From Phlegmacium glaucopus (Eukaryota > Basidiomycota > Agaricomycetes > Agaricales > Cortinariaceae): 64,000 nucleotides of DNA. Position 1 is the first letter of the stretch. Every line of letters starts with the position of its first letter. Below, piece by piece: positions 36,305 through 47,883 of this stretch. Location: NCBI GenBank assembly GCA_015039465.1, contig MU130378.1, positions 314,570 through 378,569 on the forward strand. The letters run 5' to 3'. The position numbers were made by a program, and so were the translations under genes. The notes below the pieces were generated by a model. That model was given only the letters and a program-made list of their open reading frames with translations. It did not search any database and was not told where the DNA came from.

Positions 36305-38927
36305 CTAGACAATACTTGTACGATGGGGAATTTTTGATGGAAACAGAAACCACAAGCATGCAATAGCGATTGCGAGCGGAACCGTGATAAAAGTCAACGT
36401 GTGGATACCTTTGATACTGGATACAAGCCCTGCCACGAATGGGAAGAGTGCTGTGTGCGATAGTTAACGATTGGACCCAGCGAGAGGGAGCGTGGCAATA
36501 CACACCAGCTCCAAAGCTAGCGCTAGCAGATCTATTTCGACCCCTTGATAAGTTATCGAAGAACCGCGTGTGGGAAACAATAAATGACCCACATGAATGC
36601 CATGCTGACCATACATATGTCCGGTGGCAAGATGTCATTTGCCAGTGTTAAAGCAGCAGGGAAGATTGGGCCATAGACCAGACCAATGATACTTGTAAAG
36701 AAAGCATTTTGGACGTTTGAATTGACAAACCAGATAAGCAACTGCATTGTCAGTCCAATAACTGGATAAATCTTTAATTTAATTTTGCCCCGGGGTTCTG
36801 CAAAGATCTTACGTCTATCAAAGTGGATGTTAGTATATCTCGAATGAAAATATGCTCGATTACTGACATGCATCCTTGAATTATAAGTTTACGTTGAGTG
36901 TATGTGAGCCTTTCGAGTCTGGTTCAGAAATTGGAGGGGATTTGAAAGGGAGAACTATCTACTTAGCCGTATAGTGACCCCAAAGCAAGCGACCGATGGT
37001 GATTCCTCCCCAAAATCCTGAGGTCACATACCCCACTGTCTTTCGATCAGCATGCTAACACTGGTAGTTAGGTTGGTTGTGAAAGGGTCGAATTGAGAAC
37101 GTACTCTCGTGCCCAGGAGATAAGTGACCATCTGTGAGAACTTGAGCCAGAAGAAGAAAAGATGTACATTCCACTTACGAAACTCTGTGTGGTGGTTTCA
37201 CTGGAAAGCCTCATCAGTCAATTTCTTACGGAGCGGTGGATGGATACAGACCATCCACAGTATAATAACGCAAATACAGACACGGCCCACTGATACGGAA
37301 AAGACAGCGTGCGGCGAAGGGCTAGAATCGACGAGTGGAGAGAATGTCAATAGAATGAACGTAAGCAAAATATAATAGTATAATGCTTACTACTAGTATT
37401 GCTTTTATCTTGATCATCCATACTCATCGCCTCAGACTCTGACTTCCTTATGGGTGACGAAGCTTCCACATTTGATGCTTCTGAATCTTTTGCCAGCCGG
37501 TTTGTCACTATCAATGCATTTTCTTGGTCGCGCAAAAACTCCGTTGGGGTCGGCCTGAACGTTATAACTAGGAATACCACGTTGAAGGCTGAGAGGACCA
37601 AAGAGCCCAAGTAGAAGTGGGACCAAGGAATGCCTATAGCGATGATAGCCTGACAAACGAGGGGAGATGCAACTGCACCGAGACCTAAAAGGAAGCATGG
37701 TCAAAAGCAATATTTCCAGACTGACTGGAAGAGACGCACTCCAGAGACCATAGGCGTACCCAAGAGACTGCTTTAGACTGGAAGCAAAATAGGCGTTCCT
37801 TTTGATAAGACGTCAGTTGTTCGTCAGACACTGAAAGAGACTAAAACCACTAACAAGGCCGCTAAATAAAATGGAACAATTTTTCTTAGTGTGATATTAT
37901 GCTTAGAAGATTTTTTTTACCGCATAGAATAGATCTAGCAAAGGCTGCAAGCGCATAAGCACAAAATGAAACCCAATATCCACCATGCGATCCCATCATA
38001 ACAAAAAACATTCCATGTAAACAGCTGGACAGAAGAAGTGCTAAAAATCTGGCCTTTGAGGGAGAGTAACCTATTACTTTCCGCGGCTTTTTGGAAGAGA
38101 GGAACTCGGGAAAAATTGACATTCTTAGGAACCACGACCAATGCACATTCGTCGGAGAGAAGCGTCCAAGCTGATTGATGATTGACTCTACGAGCAGAGT
38201 ACCCGTTAAGAATCTGTTGACGAAGTAAGATACTTATGCCGGCCATAAACTCATGCAACAACTCACCCAATGGTGCTGCCAGCGTAAAGCAGTGACGAGA
38301 ACATGAAATTGATGTGGAATTCAGCCATAAAATCTGTAGGTAAAAGTTAAAAGATTAAATTAATTCAGATATATACAACTCACAGGGGATGACAGTGCCA
38401 GTGACTAAAACAAGATGTTAATAGGAGTATATTCTTGCTTTTTTGGACGACTTACCGCCATCACCCCAACCACAAACGAAATATGCAAAAAAGCCACCAG
38501 CCAAGCGCCAGTGCAGCCTCTCTAATTTTAGTTGCTCTGGCTTACTCTCTGCAACAATAGTCATGAATGATGGCTTGCGACTCGCGGGGGTTGTATGAAG
38601 CGAGGTGGACGTCGGCGAAGAGGCATCACAGGTAGCTATCATATTTAGGGTGTTTTGGTGACGGGGAATGGTAATCTTCGACATGTAATCCGACATGTGG
38701 GCATGGGATACAGGCGAAAGAATAGGGACAACAAATTCTGTTGACGATTCAACTTTGGTGGTTATTTTGTGTTGGTCGGCTTCATCGAAGACAGCACTGT
38801 CCTCGACTGTAGAGGAGTCAGCAAGATATTGGGGGACTATAGTGAGAGGATTGATGAAGCTTCGACGCCGACCACGAAGACCAGTTTGACAAGACTCGAG
38901 AGCAATGGGACGAAGAAGAGAGGACAT
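36305..38927 (-). CDS. Major facilitator superfamily transporter
   Basis: The start is MSSLLRPIALESCQTGLRGRRRSF at 38927, followed by a long disordered N-terminus (~140 residues). The membrane domain begins LERLHWRLAGGFFAYFVCGWGDG, then VTGTVIP (a 21-nt exon, 38384-38404), then FMAEFHINFMFSSLLYAGSTIG. Later helices include FTSIIGLVYGPIFPAALTLANDILP and, after splicing, ASFGAALFPFVAGLVSSIKGIHTL and FITVPLAIAIACLWFLFPSKIPHR up to the stop at 36305. This is a fungal MFS subgroup resembling Bsc6-type proteins; the substrate is unknown. About a dozen short introns make exact exon limits in 36.9-38.3 kb uncertain. Confidence 0.8.
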
Positions 38928-39738
38928 TTCTGAGTCGATGCAGAATTGTTATTCAAAGCCGGTATTATATACGAGAATTTGAGTGGCGTTCATTTGGACC
39001 GGACGGTAGAAAACCTTTCAAGGACTGGAAACTTCCCATTAGAACAAAAAAAAACCTGAATCCTGCTGATTGTCAGGCGAATCAGAAGAGTCATAACACG
39101 CAGCTCACCTTAGTGAATTCAGAAGTCCAATTCCTTTTTTCATGTTCCAGAGAGATATCACAAGGTCAAATCACCAGGGTCACATCAGAAATTTTTGGTA
39201 TGTCTCAATTGCAAGTTACCCAATCGAAAGCACTAGTCCGCCACTTGAACAATCTCCGTGTCGCACAGAGGGCCAATTTGTGGTTTATCTCCACTACGTA
39301 ATTTTTTTTCCAGTAACCTCATGACTTGACAAACCCTGTAAAGTCCACGCAGAACGCAAAAAAATCAGGCCCAATAAGCAGTAGGTCAACAGCCCTGAGA
39401 GACTTCCGTATCGTTGGTTCGTTCAGATACTGTCGCTTGACTTTTTCATGGCAGGTCAGGTCACCAGGTGGTAGTTAAAGACGTAAATCATGTTGGTAGA
39501 GTCGCCACTGGACAACGTGGCGGGTATAAGAGTTCTTATGAGCACATCCGAGAGTGCGGTGCCGGGCATGGATGTCTAGGAAGTTCAAGCTTTTCAAGTG
39601 CAGGTTGCGAAGATGTTCAAGTTCAGCGCCACAGTTCCAAGAAGGTCTGCTTTAGGACAGTCACTCTTCCGAGTCTTCGTGACACCATTTCCTCAAGCGT
39701 ACCTGACCAATATTGAATAACCTCTTCGAATCTTCACC
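38928..39738. other. Divergent promoter region
   Basis: 811 bp between the ATGs of the MFS gene (-) and the second PTH2 gene (+). It probably holds both promoters. I see no further gene or repeat. Confidence 0.5.
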
Positions 39739-40809
39739 ATGAGTGAGCATAACAGTAAGTATGCATATCAGTTCGATTCGTAATATCAGCGCACACGCTA
39801 ATTTTCTAAATCGCAGTGACATTCTACACAACTTTAGTCGCGGTTTCACTTTCTCTTGGGTTCTGGATTGGTACAAGGGCAAGGAATGGGAGCCATCTTG
39901 TCAACCTGAGTAGGAGTCGGACCGATCCACCAGCGGGTGTCAGGCCGGCGGCACTCCTTCAATCCCGTACCTCAGAAATTTCTAACCCAGGAACGGGAAA
40001 TGGAATGAACAGTATTTCAAGTAGTCTTGTCGTCAACGACAATCCAACATCGCCCAGTGCGGACGCTTCTGACGGCTGTAAAATGGTAGGCCGGAATCTA
40101 TCCGACGGAAACCATGGTTTACCTGTTGTTCATCCAGAATTTTTTATCACATCACAGGTACTTGTCGTTCGGATGGATCTGGGGATGACTTCTGGAAAGA
40201 TTGCAGCTCAGTAAGCGCCACTTCATATTGCTTCATATATTTCCATATACTAATTTATTTCAGGTGCTCGTAAGGGTCCCATCTTTTCATCCTTTTCTCT
40301 GGTTTTTGACTGTAGACAAACCTCAGGCATGCCGCTTTAGCTTGTTACAAAACTTTACGGGCCGAAAGCCCTGCAGTGCGTACCTTTTAATCAGATATGT
40401 TCTGATTTGATTTTTATTATTATCCAGTTGCTTCGTCAATGGGAACGCACTGGGTATGTCTAAAATTTCCTTAGACATACTTTGAATAATCGAGTCGTCT
40501 TACAGGCAGACGAAGGTTGCGTTGCGTTGCGAATGTGAGGAAGAGTTATTTTTATTAGAAGCGCAGGCACAAAGTTTGAACCTCTGTGCTCGATCAATAC
40601 AGGACGCGTACGTTTTTTCTTTTAGTGATGTTAGTCGCTAATTGCCACGGTTTCAGTGGAAAGACACAGATTGCTGCTGGGTCACGAACTGTTCTCGGGA
40701 TTATAGGTATGTTTCAATCGAGTCAAATCACTGTACATCATCATTTATATATGTTTCAGGACCTACAAGACTCATCAATCAGGTTACTGGAGAACTAAGG
40801 TTTCTTTAG
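39739..40809 (+). CDS. PTH2: Second peptidyl-tRNA hydrolase 2 (copy B), membrane-anchored
   Basis: Eight exons (39739-39754, 39817-40210, 40264-40269, 40327-40375, 40428-40453, 40506-40607, 40657-40706, 40760-40809) total 693 nt, 230 residues. The N-terminal segment FYTTLVAVSLSLGFWIGTRAR is a membrane anchor. After a Ser/Asn-rich linker the catalytic domain reads [112 protein letters not shown]. The 6-nt third exon supplies Cys-Ser at the same place as in copy A, 13 kb away. The active-site Gly-Lys...Gln-Cys-Ser-His pattern is intact, so it may be active. A divergent duplicate rather than a recent copy. Confidence 0.9.
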
Positions 40810-40954
40810 ATGTAGTTGAATGAGCACGTGATGGACATATTATTAATAATACTAAGAAACTGTGTTTATTTGTTGCCTACAACACTGCCCGTAACCCTCG
40901 ACTGTCCTTTCTCTGACAAAACCACGTTCTTTGCGTCTGTAATTCATCGCCGTC

Positions 40955-42568
40955 ATGTCGGCACAAAACAATTATCCCGCTGATACCCTCCAGCATCGTC
41001 CTTATCAACCAAATGATGATTCGGAGGATTTCAAAGCGTCATACGACACCCTAATTGACCTAAATGGACTACCGTATGCTGCTACTTCTCGGCACCAAAC
41101 ATTTATAATAGCCACTCCAACAACTTCAGCTCATCAACGGGTGCCTTCACTACCATCAAGCAAGATGTTTTCTTCAAAACAATCGGACGATACACATGAA
41201 ACATCATATGCATACCCTCCTGTTGTTTCCCCAGAAGTGGACGTGCCAAGTTTGTGGCGGAGGGTAGGTGCAATAACCCCTCCTGTTCGCGTTTCTCACC
41301 TGCCTTGCTAGATTTTACCTGAGTCCATAGCTTGCCGTTTCTATGTTGCGACAGTCCTTATAGAGACCACGATAGACCTCGCCATCGAGGGCGAGCTGTT
41401 TTTGAGGGTGCGACAAACCGCGCGGGATGAGCGGCATGATACCATTAGCGAGGTTGCCTCTTCCAAAATGCCGGTGTATTTGAGTATCTTTGCTCTTGCC
41501 CAGTGAGTGGCATTGACCCTGTTCATCCTTCTTTCATTTATCAACCGACCCAAACAGTGTCTTCCAATTTGTGATGGCTATGGACGCCGTGTATGCCCGC
41601 AACACACTTCAATTCTTGTGTCTAACGTAAGTTACCATCGATGTAGTCATCTCATTGCCACTCATTTGCATCGATCCTAGCGTTTTCAATGCTCTCTTTC
41701 TTCTTTATGCTATAATCCAAATCAAAGAAATTCGTGACGCCACTATGAATACTTCTGTCGGAGGCACTTCCCCTATTCCCATCAATGTCCTCACAACTAT
41801 CATTCCTATAGTCATCTCAGTAGCCGAGATCGCTTATATTGGGCTCGGCTGGCAAATATACAACGAATTCGGGTGGAAGGTTTACAAGTTCCTTGGTGCT
41901 GACCGCCAAATCAAGAAGATGTATGCACATTATCAAATTTACGAATGCTTGGTCAAATTCGACGTCTTCTTCTGGGTTGGCTTTTCCGTTCAATTTATCT
42001 GGCTAGTGTTGCAAGACACTGATTGGGAATACTATGTCACGTACGCTGCTCTTCCATTATCAGTGGTGCTTCTTGTAGAAGGTCATTTGGCTGCACGACA
42101 CGAGAACAAGTGGATGATGATGACGTTTATGATGGGTTGTGTCGGCGCAATGATTTATTTCATTTACAAGGTCTGTATGGTTGACCTTTGGATCTGGATG
42201 TCCGTTTGACACACTCTTTCATTAGCTCATTAAAGTGCTTACGCTAAGCAACACGGACCAATACAAGCTTGTCTGGAAATCATTAACCGTCTTCTGTACG
42301 TCTTCTCTTTAGTTGTTTCTGCTTGTTTTTCATGTAATTACAGCCGTCATTGCCATCGCCCTGCTCGTTGCTACATTTGTGTCATCCATAATAGTGCTAC
42401 GAAATTTCGGTCGGGGCCTCAAGGAAGCATGTATGTACTCTCGATCGTTCTTATTCAACGAGCGTATATTCATCATAACTTGTAGTAACACGAAAAGCAA
42501 TGCAAGGCCCTACTCGAGATCATCGTCGTGCAGCTAGCACAAATCTGCATCGCATGAGCATTGATTAA
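40955..42568 (+). CDS. Multi-pass membrane protein, UPF0658 Golgi family
   Basis: A hydrophilic N-terminus (~100 residues) is followed by at least six hydrophobic helices: CRFYVATVLIETTIDLAIEG, MPVYLSIFALAHVFQFVMAM, TVFNALFLLYAIIQIKEIRDATM, NVLTTIIPIVISVAEIAYIGLG, KFDVFFWVGFSVQFIWLVLQ, YAALPLSVVLLVEGHLAARHE and MMTFMMGCVGAMIYFIYKL, then SVIAIALLVATFVSSIIVLRNFGRGL. The block YKFLGADRQIKKMYAHYQIYE is, from memory, typical of fungal UPF0658 Golgi proteins. The function is unknown. The tail ends RRAASTNLHRMSID at 42568. Confidence 0.7.
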
Positions 42569-42783
42569 ACATTCCTTTGGTCTTACCATGATTTCTTAAC
42601 GGACAATACCACTTTGTACTGATAGCCCAACAACGAAGAATGAACTGCCCCATATATACCGACACAACATTACCACTGCCTCTTCAAAGCCCCTACATTA
42701 TTTTTTTAACCAGTATTTCCAGCTATCCATTTTCACATATTGTCTATCACTCTCCTCTCGGTACTACTTGGTAGATCCAAGCT

Positions 42784-43610
42784 ATGTCCCGTACGGTAAA
42801 CCCTCCTTTCTACATTCTCTTGAATAATTTATGTAATGTTTAGAGGACACGTATCTACATTTGGAATTGAATTTTAGCTCTCGACGTGTCACCACAGCCG
42901 GATGCAAAATTAGACTCAGGTCAAGCCCACTCTTTTTTCTTTCATTTCTTTTCTAAATGTCCCAACGGTATTCAGTAGTCTCCTCTGCTATAAATTGACC
43001 ATTGAAATGTGTTCTTTTCTTCCAGCACACGAGCTGCACCTTCACTTCGTGACCGTTCATCACTTCTCGGCGCGACCCCAGCCTCCTCTGGTCGTTCGTC
43101 ACCCTTTGGCGGCATCTACCCACCAGAACAACAAGTAAACGGGCACCGCTATGCTGATGATCTAGAAGGCCAAAATGACGAAGCTATCGAAGGCTTAAGT
43201 GCTAAAGTAAAGCTACTGAAGGATGTGAGTGAGTTTTCCTCTTCTCTCGGTTGGTTTCGGATTTTCAATGTCTTCTTATTCTTGCATGACCTTTTTTACT
43301 TGCTTTGGTTGTTTCGGTTGGGTTGGGTTTGATAGATCACTATCGGCATCGGGAACGAAGTACGAGAGTCGACAATGCAGCTCAGCCAGATGGTATGGTC
43401 ATTCATGTTCCTTACACCAAATCTGAGTTTTGACCGTGGTTGCTCATTGACTAGAACGATGCCTTCGCGGAGACGGGTGGTATCCTCGCAGGGACATTTC
43501 GAAGAATGAACAACATGGCTACGCGGCAAGGCTGTCGCTGGCTATGGTACATTGTCTTTCTCGTCATCGTCTTTTGGTTCTTCATGGTTGTGTGGTGGTT
43601 TCGAAGATGA
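42784..43610 (+). CDS. BET1: ER-Golgi SNARE Bet1
   Basis: The product reads STRAAPSLRDRSSLLGATPASSGRSS..., then the SNARE helix DEAIEGLSAKVKLLKDITIGIGNEVRESTMQLSQMNDAFAETGGILAGTFRRMNNMATRQGCRW and a C-terminal anchor LWYIVFLVIVFWFFMVVWWF. Bet1 is a Qc-SNARE for ER-to-Golgi vesicle fusion. The likely start is MSRT (12 nt, 42784-42795) before GTAAAC, but that exon cannot join 43020 in phase unless an intermediate exon of 2 mod 3 nt is used; CTCTCGAC at 42878-42885 fits. The 5' end is therefore provisional. Confidence 0.85.
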
Positions 43611-43848
43611 CCTTGCAACATCTCCTGTTCATTCTACACGCATCCTCTTTTCATTTTCATTCCCTCTTCATATATATATATATCATACAGTGCGCAAGCA
43701 ATTTATATATTTTGAAACTCTATCCCACCACTCCTGGACCGGGGTCCAACAAAATCCAAAACATTGGTGTACATCACTAAACGAACCATAAAAACGGTAC
43801 AGCAAGATATAAAGAGTACCGCCAGCTGGAAGCTGTCCTACTATATTA

Positions 43849-46510
43849 CTAATAATGATCATCGCGAAGTTTCCCATTACCAATCTCCCATATCATCCTT
43901 CTCCGAAGATATGGCATATTTTTCTGGGAAAACCTGAAAGACTCCTCACCCCTTGATAGAGTTTCCAAAAATTGACATGTGAATACACCACAATCATACC
44001 CATTCTCTTGCTGCGGTGTATCCTGCGCAGTCAACGAATCAGTTAACCATTCTTTTTGCTGAGAAAGATACAAACATCTGGAGCCCAGTTGTTCCAACCT
44101 GTGAAATCGAAAGGCTTCTTCCTCTTGTTCATGTGTTCGGCATTGATATAAGACCGGAGGTGCTTTTGTACCCGAGTTAGTAATTGGCAGCCTATCCAAG
44201 ATCAAAATTCTAACCGTAAAAACCTTTTCCTTTGCCATGCCCATACTATCATAAGACTCAACTCTTTTCTCCTTAAAGTTGATTGCTGCAGCTGTCCAAT
44301 GTGCATTTTGATGGTTCACAGGGATCAAGATGATATCCTTGTTAAAAATATCGATCTAACTCATATTCGTTAACAAGGAGGACGAAAGAAACTCGAACAC
44401 GGATACAGACCTTCTTCGTCCATTTTGCCAGTCTCCCTTTCTCATAACCCTCTTTGGTCAGTTTTGACCAGAAGAATGAACTGAAGTAATGAGCATCCAA
44501 GAACGCTGCTTTCTTTGTTGTCTTTCCATTTCTCTGAGAGCCCGGATTCTCCTTGCTTCCTTCCGAACGCGCTAAGACCATCGCACCATAAAAATTGATC
44601 ACCTCGTCATTTAACCATTGACCCGGCAACAAACGAGCGATATCCTGATCGGAGACTTGCTCTCTGGCGAACTTGGAGATGACACCGTGTTGGAGAAGAA
44701 TAACAGAGACATTCGCGTCGTCCGCCGGTGGAAGACTCGATGGCAATGGAGCGACAGGAGGCCGTATACGCCGTTCGATTTCGTCGTCTCTGGTCCGGTG
44801 TGATATACGTATTTGATCCAAATTAGGGATATATGGTTTCGGAGGTTTGGGACTATATATATGCTCAACGAGCGCAATGAACCATAAGAGAAAAATAATC
44901 ACCTGTTTAGAGTGGCATTTGCACTGTCCAAAGCACGTCGGATTGGGTTCTCAGGCTAAGCGTTTCAGAAATAAGATAAGAGCAAAATTAACAGGTGAAA
45001 AGATACGTACTTCCTCAACTAAACGCCGGGCAGAATGTACCGGTGACTTAAGTTTAAGGTCTCCCTGCAAGAGTCTAGGAACTTCTTTTCCTCAAATGTC
45101 AGTCGAGCAAAAGTCATCCGTAGGTTGAACAAACGAACGCGGTGGGTATGACACTATGTCCAAGTTGATGTCTTGAAGTGTCTTCTCATAATCCTTGTAA
45201 CCTAAATTGGATGGGCATCGAATGCGACAAATCTATCTAGCAGAACATACCAAGGAAATCAGCAAAACTAGACAAGTAATTACCTAACAATTCTCAATCA
45301 ACGACAGAAACGAAGGACGATAGAATGGTTCGTACCAGTACGGCGTTTGAAATTATATTCCTTCTTCAATTCCTCTCGCAGTTGGATGCGCTCTCGTTGT
45401 ACCTTGGCTTTATGCTGGAGACAATGAGAACAACATCGACCCCATTGATTACCCACCTACTCACCACTCTTTCGTGAATATGAGGTCGATTACGGTTATA
45501 TTGCCCAGAAGTTCCCCTTCTCAATGCGACGGAAGATTTCCGAGACGATGTTATACGCGAATCGGGTGGAGGATGGGAATTCGATGATGTAGTAGAGAAT
45601 CGGAATCTTTGCGATGAGCCTAATGGTGAAGATGAACCTAAATTAAGGCTCTTAATAGGGTCGGATTGATCGTCCTTGACGCTTGACCAGGAAGTTAGAC
45701 TAGAATCGGGGGGTGGAAATGGGGAGTCTTTCAATAGACTGTGGGATGTTGTTCTAGAGGTCGATGAGGAGTTGGCGTCTTCAGATTTTATATGAGTACA
45801 GGGCTGTCGATAGCGGTATTCTGGTTCTCTGGTGTCCCGTTCTGAACTCAATTGCGCTCTTTTGGTTGGGGTGGAGGAATGTGGCGTGCGGTTTACGGTC
45901 CCTGTCGGTGTAACTCGGTTCGAGATTTGAATGTGTTCCAGAGTAATACTCTTGTCATTGAGCTGCGTTTGGCGAGTAAAACTTGTCTCCGGTGATGATT
46001 CAGAAAGATCTGATAGGTGTCCATTGACATCTATCGAAGTGGTACCGTTGGCCCTGGAAGCGGTAGGCTGCACGATGAGCTTTCCCTGTGTTGTGGCGTT
46101 ACATGGTGGCACAACGGTCCGCGATGGTGTGGAATAATCTGAGTCTGTGGATCCGTTAGGTAGGGGGCTGACGGCTGGCGAAGAGATTTGTTGAGACGTG
46201 AAGTTTGAGGAATCTAGGGGATCTTGTTCTTGCGGATCGCTTGCTTCTCGTAGGGTCATTTCTGCAAGGGATGATAAGTTGATGAGATTTTTAGATGATG
46301 CGCAATGAACCACAGACTTGAGAATATAACGGTAAATGTGTCGACGGATAAAGTTACAAAATCCATTGTAAATCGATTCCACCGGCTCAGTAGACCTTCC
46401 TTTTCAGATGGACTTGGTGTGCCACCGCCGTATCCCTTCAAAGCTAAACGCGGTTGTTTATGACGACGGGTAGACATGGTATCGGAAGCTTGACGTTTGC
46501 GAGGATTCAT
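43849..46510 (-). CDS. ULP1: Ulp1/SENP-type SUMO protease
   Basis: The start chosen is MNPRKRQASDTMSTRRHKQPR at 46510, a basic, probably nuclear N-terminus. A long Ser/Thr/Pro-rich region follows. The C48 peptidase domain is WLNDEVINFYGAMVLARSE, AHYFSSFFWSKL, NKDIILIPVNHQNAHWTAAAINF (catalytic His), VESYDSMG (catalytic Asp), QENGYDCGVFTCQFLETLS (oxyanion Gln and catalytic Cys), ending near the stop at 43849. Ulp1 matures SUMO and removes it from conjugates, often at nuclear pores. The complete His-Asp-Cys triad suggests activity. Exons in 44.9-45.4 kb are short and not fully resolved. Confidence 0.9.
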
Positions 46511-46703
46511 GGAGCCTACGTCGACTGACGTGGTATACAGGGAGTGCTGACTAAGATCTGCGCTGGTTAGGGTGGACAGGAGCGCGACGCGTGGTATAGT
46601 ATGGTCGATGAGCAACACCAATGGTAACGGTGAGAGAAAGTCACACCAGTAGTGCGTTACATTTGTGGTTACATAAAAGGGATTACAATCCAGGTCTGAT
46701 GTC

Positions 46704-46808
46704 GCTTCCTTGGCTCAGTTGGCTAGAGCGCAGGTCTCATAGTCTGTCTATGATTGATTGAAGAATCAAATAATCCTGAGGTCGCAAGTTCGAGCCTTGC
46801 AGGGAGCA
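46704..46808 (+). tRNA. tRNA-Met (CAT), elongator, with 31-nt intron
   Basis: The acceptor stem GCTTCCT pairs with AGGGAGC and the discriminator base is A (46808). The D arm has TGGCTCAGTTGGCTAGAGCG and the T arm GCAAG-TTCGAGC-CTTGC. The anticodon loop reads CTCAT-A before an intron of about 31 nt (starting after position 37, near 46743) and ATCCTG after it, giving loop CTCATAA, as in the yeast elongator tRNA-Met. Internal A and B boxes are intact. No T-run terminator was needed to call it; ACTTTTT follows at 46812. Confidence 0.93.
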
Positions 46809-47380
46809 TTACTTTTTATATACTTTTACATAATAAATAGCACATCAAACTAAGGTCCGTAGATCGAATCTTTTCTTTGCTTCATGGGTTTATCATTTCA
46901 TCAGGCCAGCTAGCTACTAACATGTGGGATGCTCATGGTTGTTTTCCATGCTTTGAGCCATGCGAAGAATGTCAAGTAATTACCCTGAGAAAGATTTCCT
47001 CAGGTTCTAGTTACAAGTTCAAGTTTGACATTTATTTTCCACAGCTCTCTGTTTTTGTCCATCAGTGTTCCAGCCGGTAGGTTGGGAAGACTTCGGAGTT
47101 AGAAGGCATGGAAAAACACAGAGTGTTAATAAAGGCCCTTATTTGCGGATGGAGATACGGGTTACGGAGGCCTTGAGGAGGAGAGATGAAACGATAAGCA
47201 TGGCTCAGCGCAGAGGGCCCTGTGACAAGTGGAGTAAGGGAATGTGACTCCAGCTGAGTCCGAAAGCCTATTATCCATCATCTCTCTCACACAAGTAGTA
47301 ACATATAAAAGGTCTTTCTCTCTTACTCGCCTTTCACTTACTGTCTTTCTCCCCAATTACTCAGAAATATCCTCATAAAT
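46809..47380. other. Intergenic region with Yippee promoter
   Basis: No gene is seen. A TATA-like CATATAAAAGG lies at about 47302, some 78 bp before the Yippee ATG, followed by a pyrimidine-rich leader, typical of strong fungal promoters. Confidence 0.45.
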
Positions 47381-47883
47381 ATGGGCATGAGCTACCGTCG
47401 TTATCTTTCCGGAGAGCGTATCTATGGATGTGCTACATGCAAGACTCATCTTGCCACTATCCATTCTATGATGTCTCGAGTAAGTTTTCTTTGATGTTCT
47501 CCACCATCCTTGTTGTGTCTCACCTCGCTATGGACAGGCTTTCAATGGTCAACATGGTCGAGCATATCTTTTCGATGGCGTGTAAGTCATTCACTGCCTC
47601 AAGGTCCGATCATCGAGCTTACTCAGGTCCATTCATCGCCAGTGTAAATGTTGTTGAAGGCGAACCTGATGATCGCCCAATGACAACAGGAAACCACACC
47701 GTCCGAGATATTTACTGCTGCAAATGCGGCACTACCCTCGGTTGGAAATACGTAAATAACATCCTCGATATACTCTACTTCCGATTCTCACAGAGCATGT
47801 AGGACAAGGCGTATGAGTCGTCTCAGAAGTACAAGGAAGGCAAATATATCCTTGAGCGTAATCTGCTCGTGGACGTGCAGTAG
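47381..47883 (+). CDS. Yippee family zinc-binding protein
   Basis: Four exons read MGMSYRRYLSGERIYGCATCKTHLATIHSMMSR, AFNGQHGRAYLFDGV, VNVVEGEPDDRPMTTGNHTVRDIYCCKCGTTLGWKY and DKAYESSQKYKEGKYILERNLLVDVQ. The two CxxC pairs (CATC, CCKC) bind zinc in the Yippee fold, and the family landmarks FNGQHGRAYLF, TG-H-VRDIYC, GWKY and KYKEGKYILE are all present. About 115 residues, the standard family length. Yeast Moh1 and human YPEL5 belong to this family; YPEL5 and Moh1 associate with the GID/CTLH ubiquitin ligase. Which paralogue this is cannot be told here. Confidence 0.93.

Noticed and set aside
36225..36638. 137-codon minus-strand frame at the end of the MFS gene
   Set aside because: It crosses two introns in the wrong frame; the correct spliced frame gives the transporter's last helices and stops at 36305.
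42758..42772. GTACTACTTGGTAG shared (inverted) with 56047-56063 as a dispersed regulatory element
   Set aside because: Only two short occurrences, one inside a palindrome; not enough to separate from chance.
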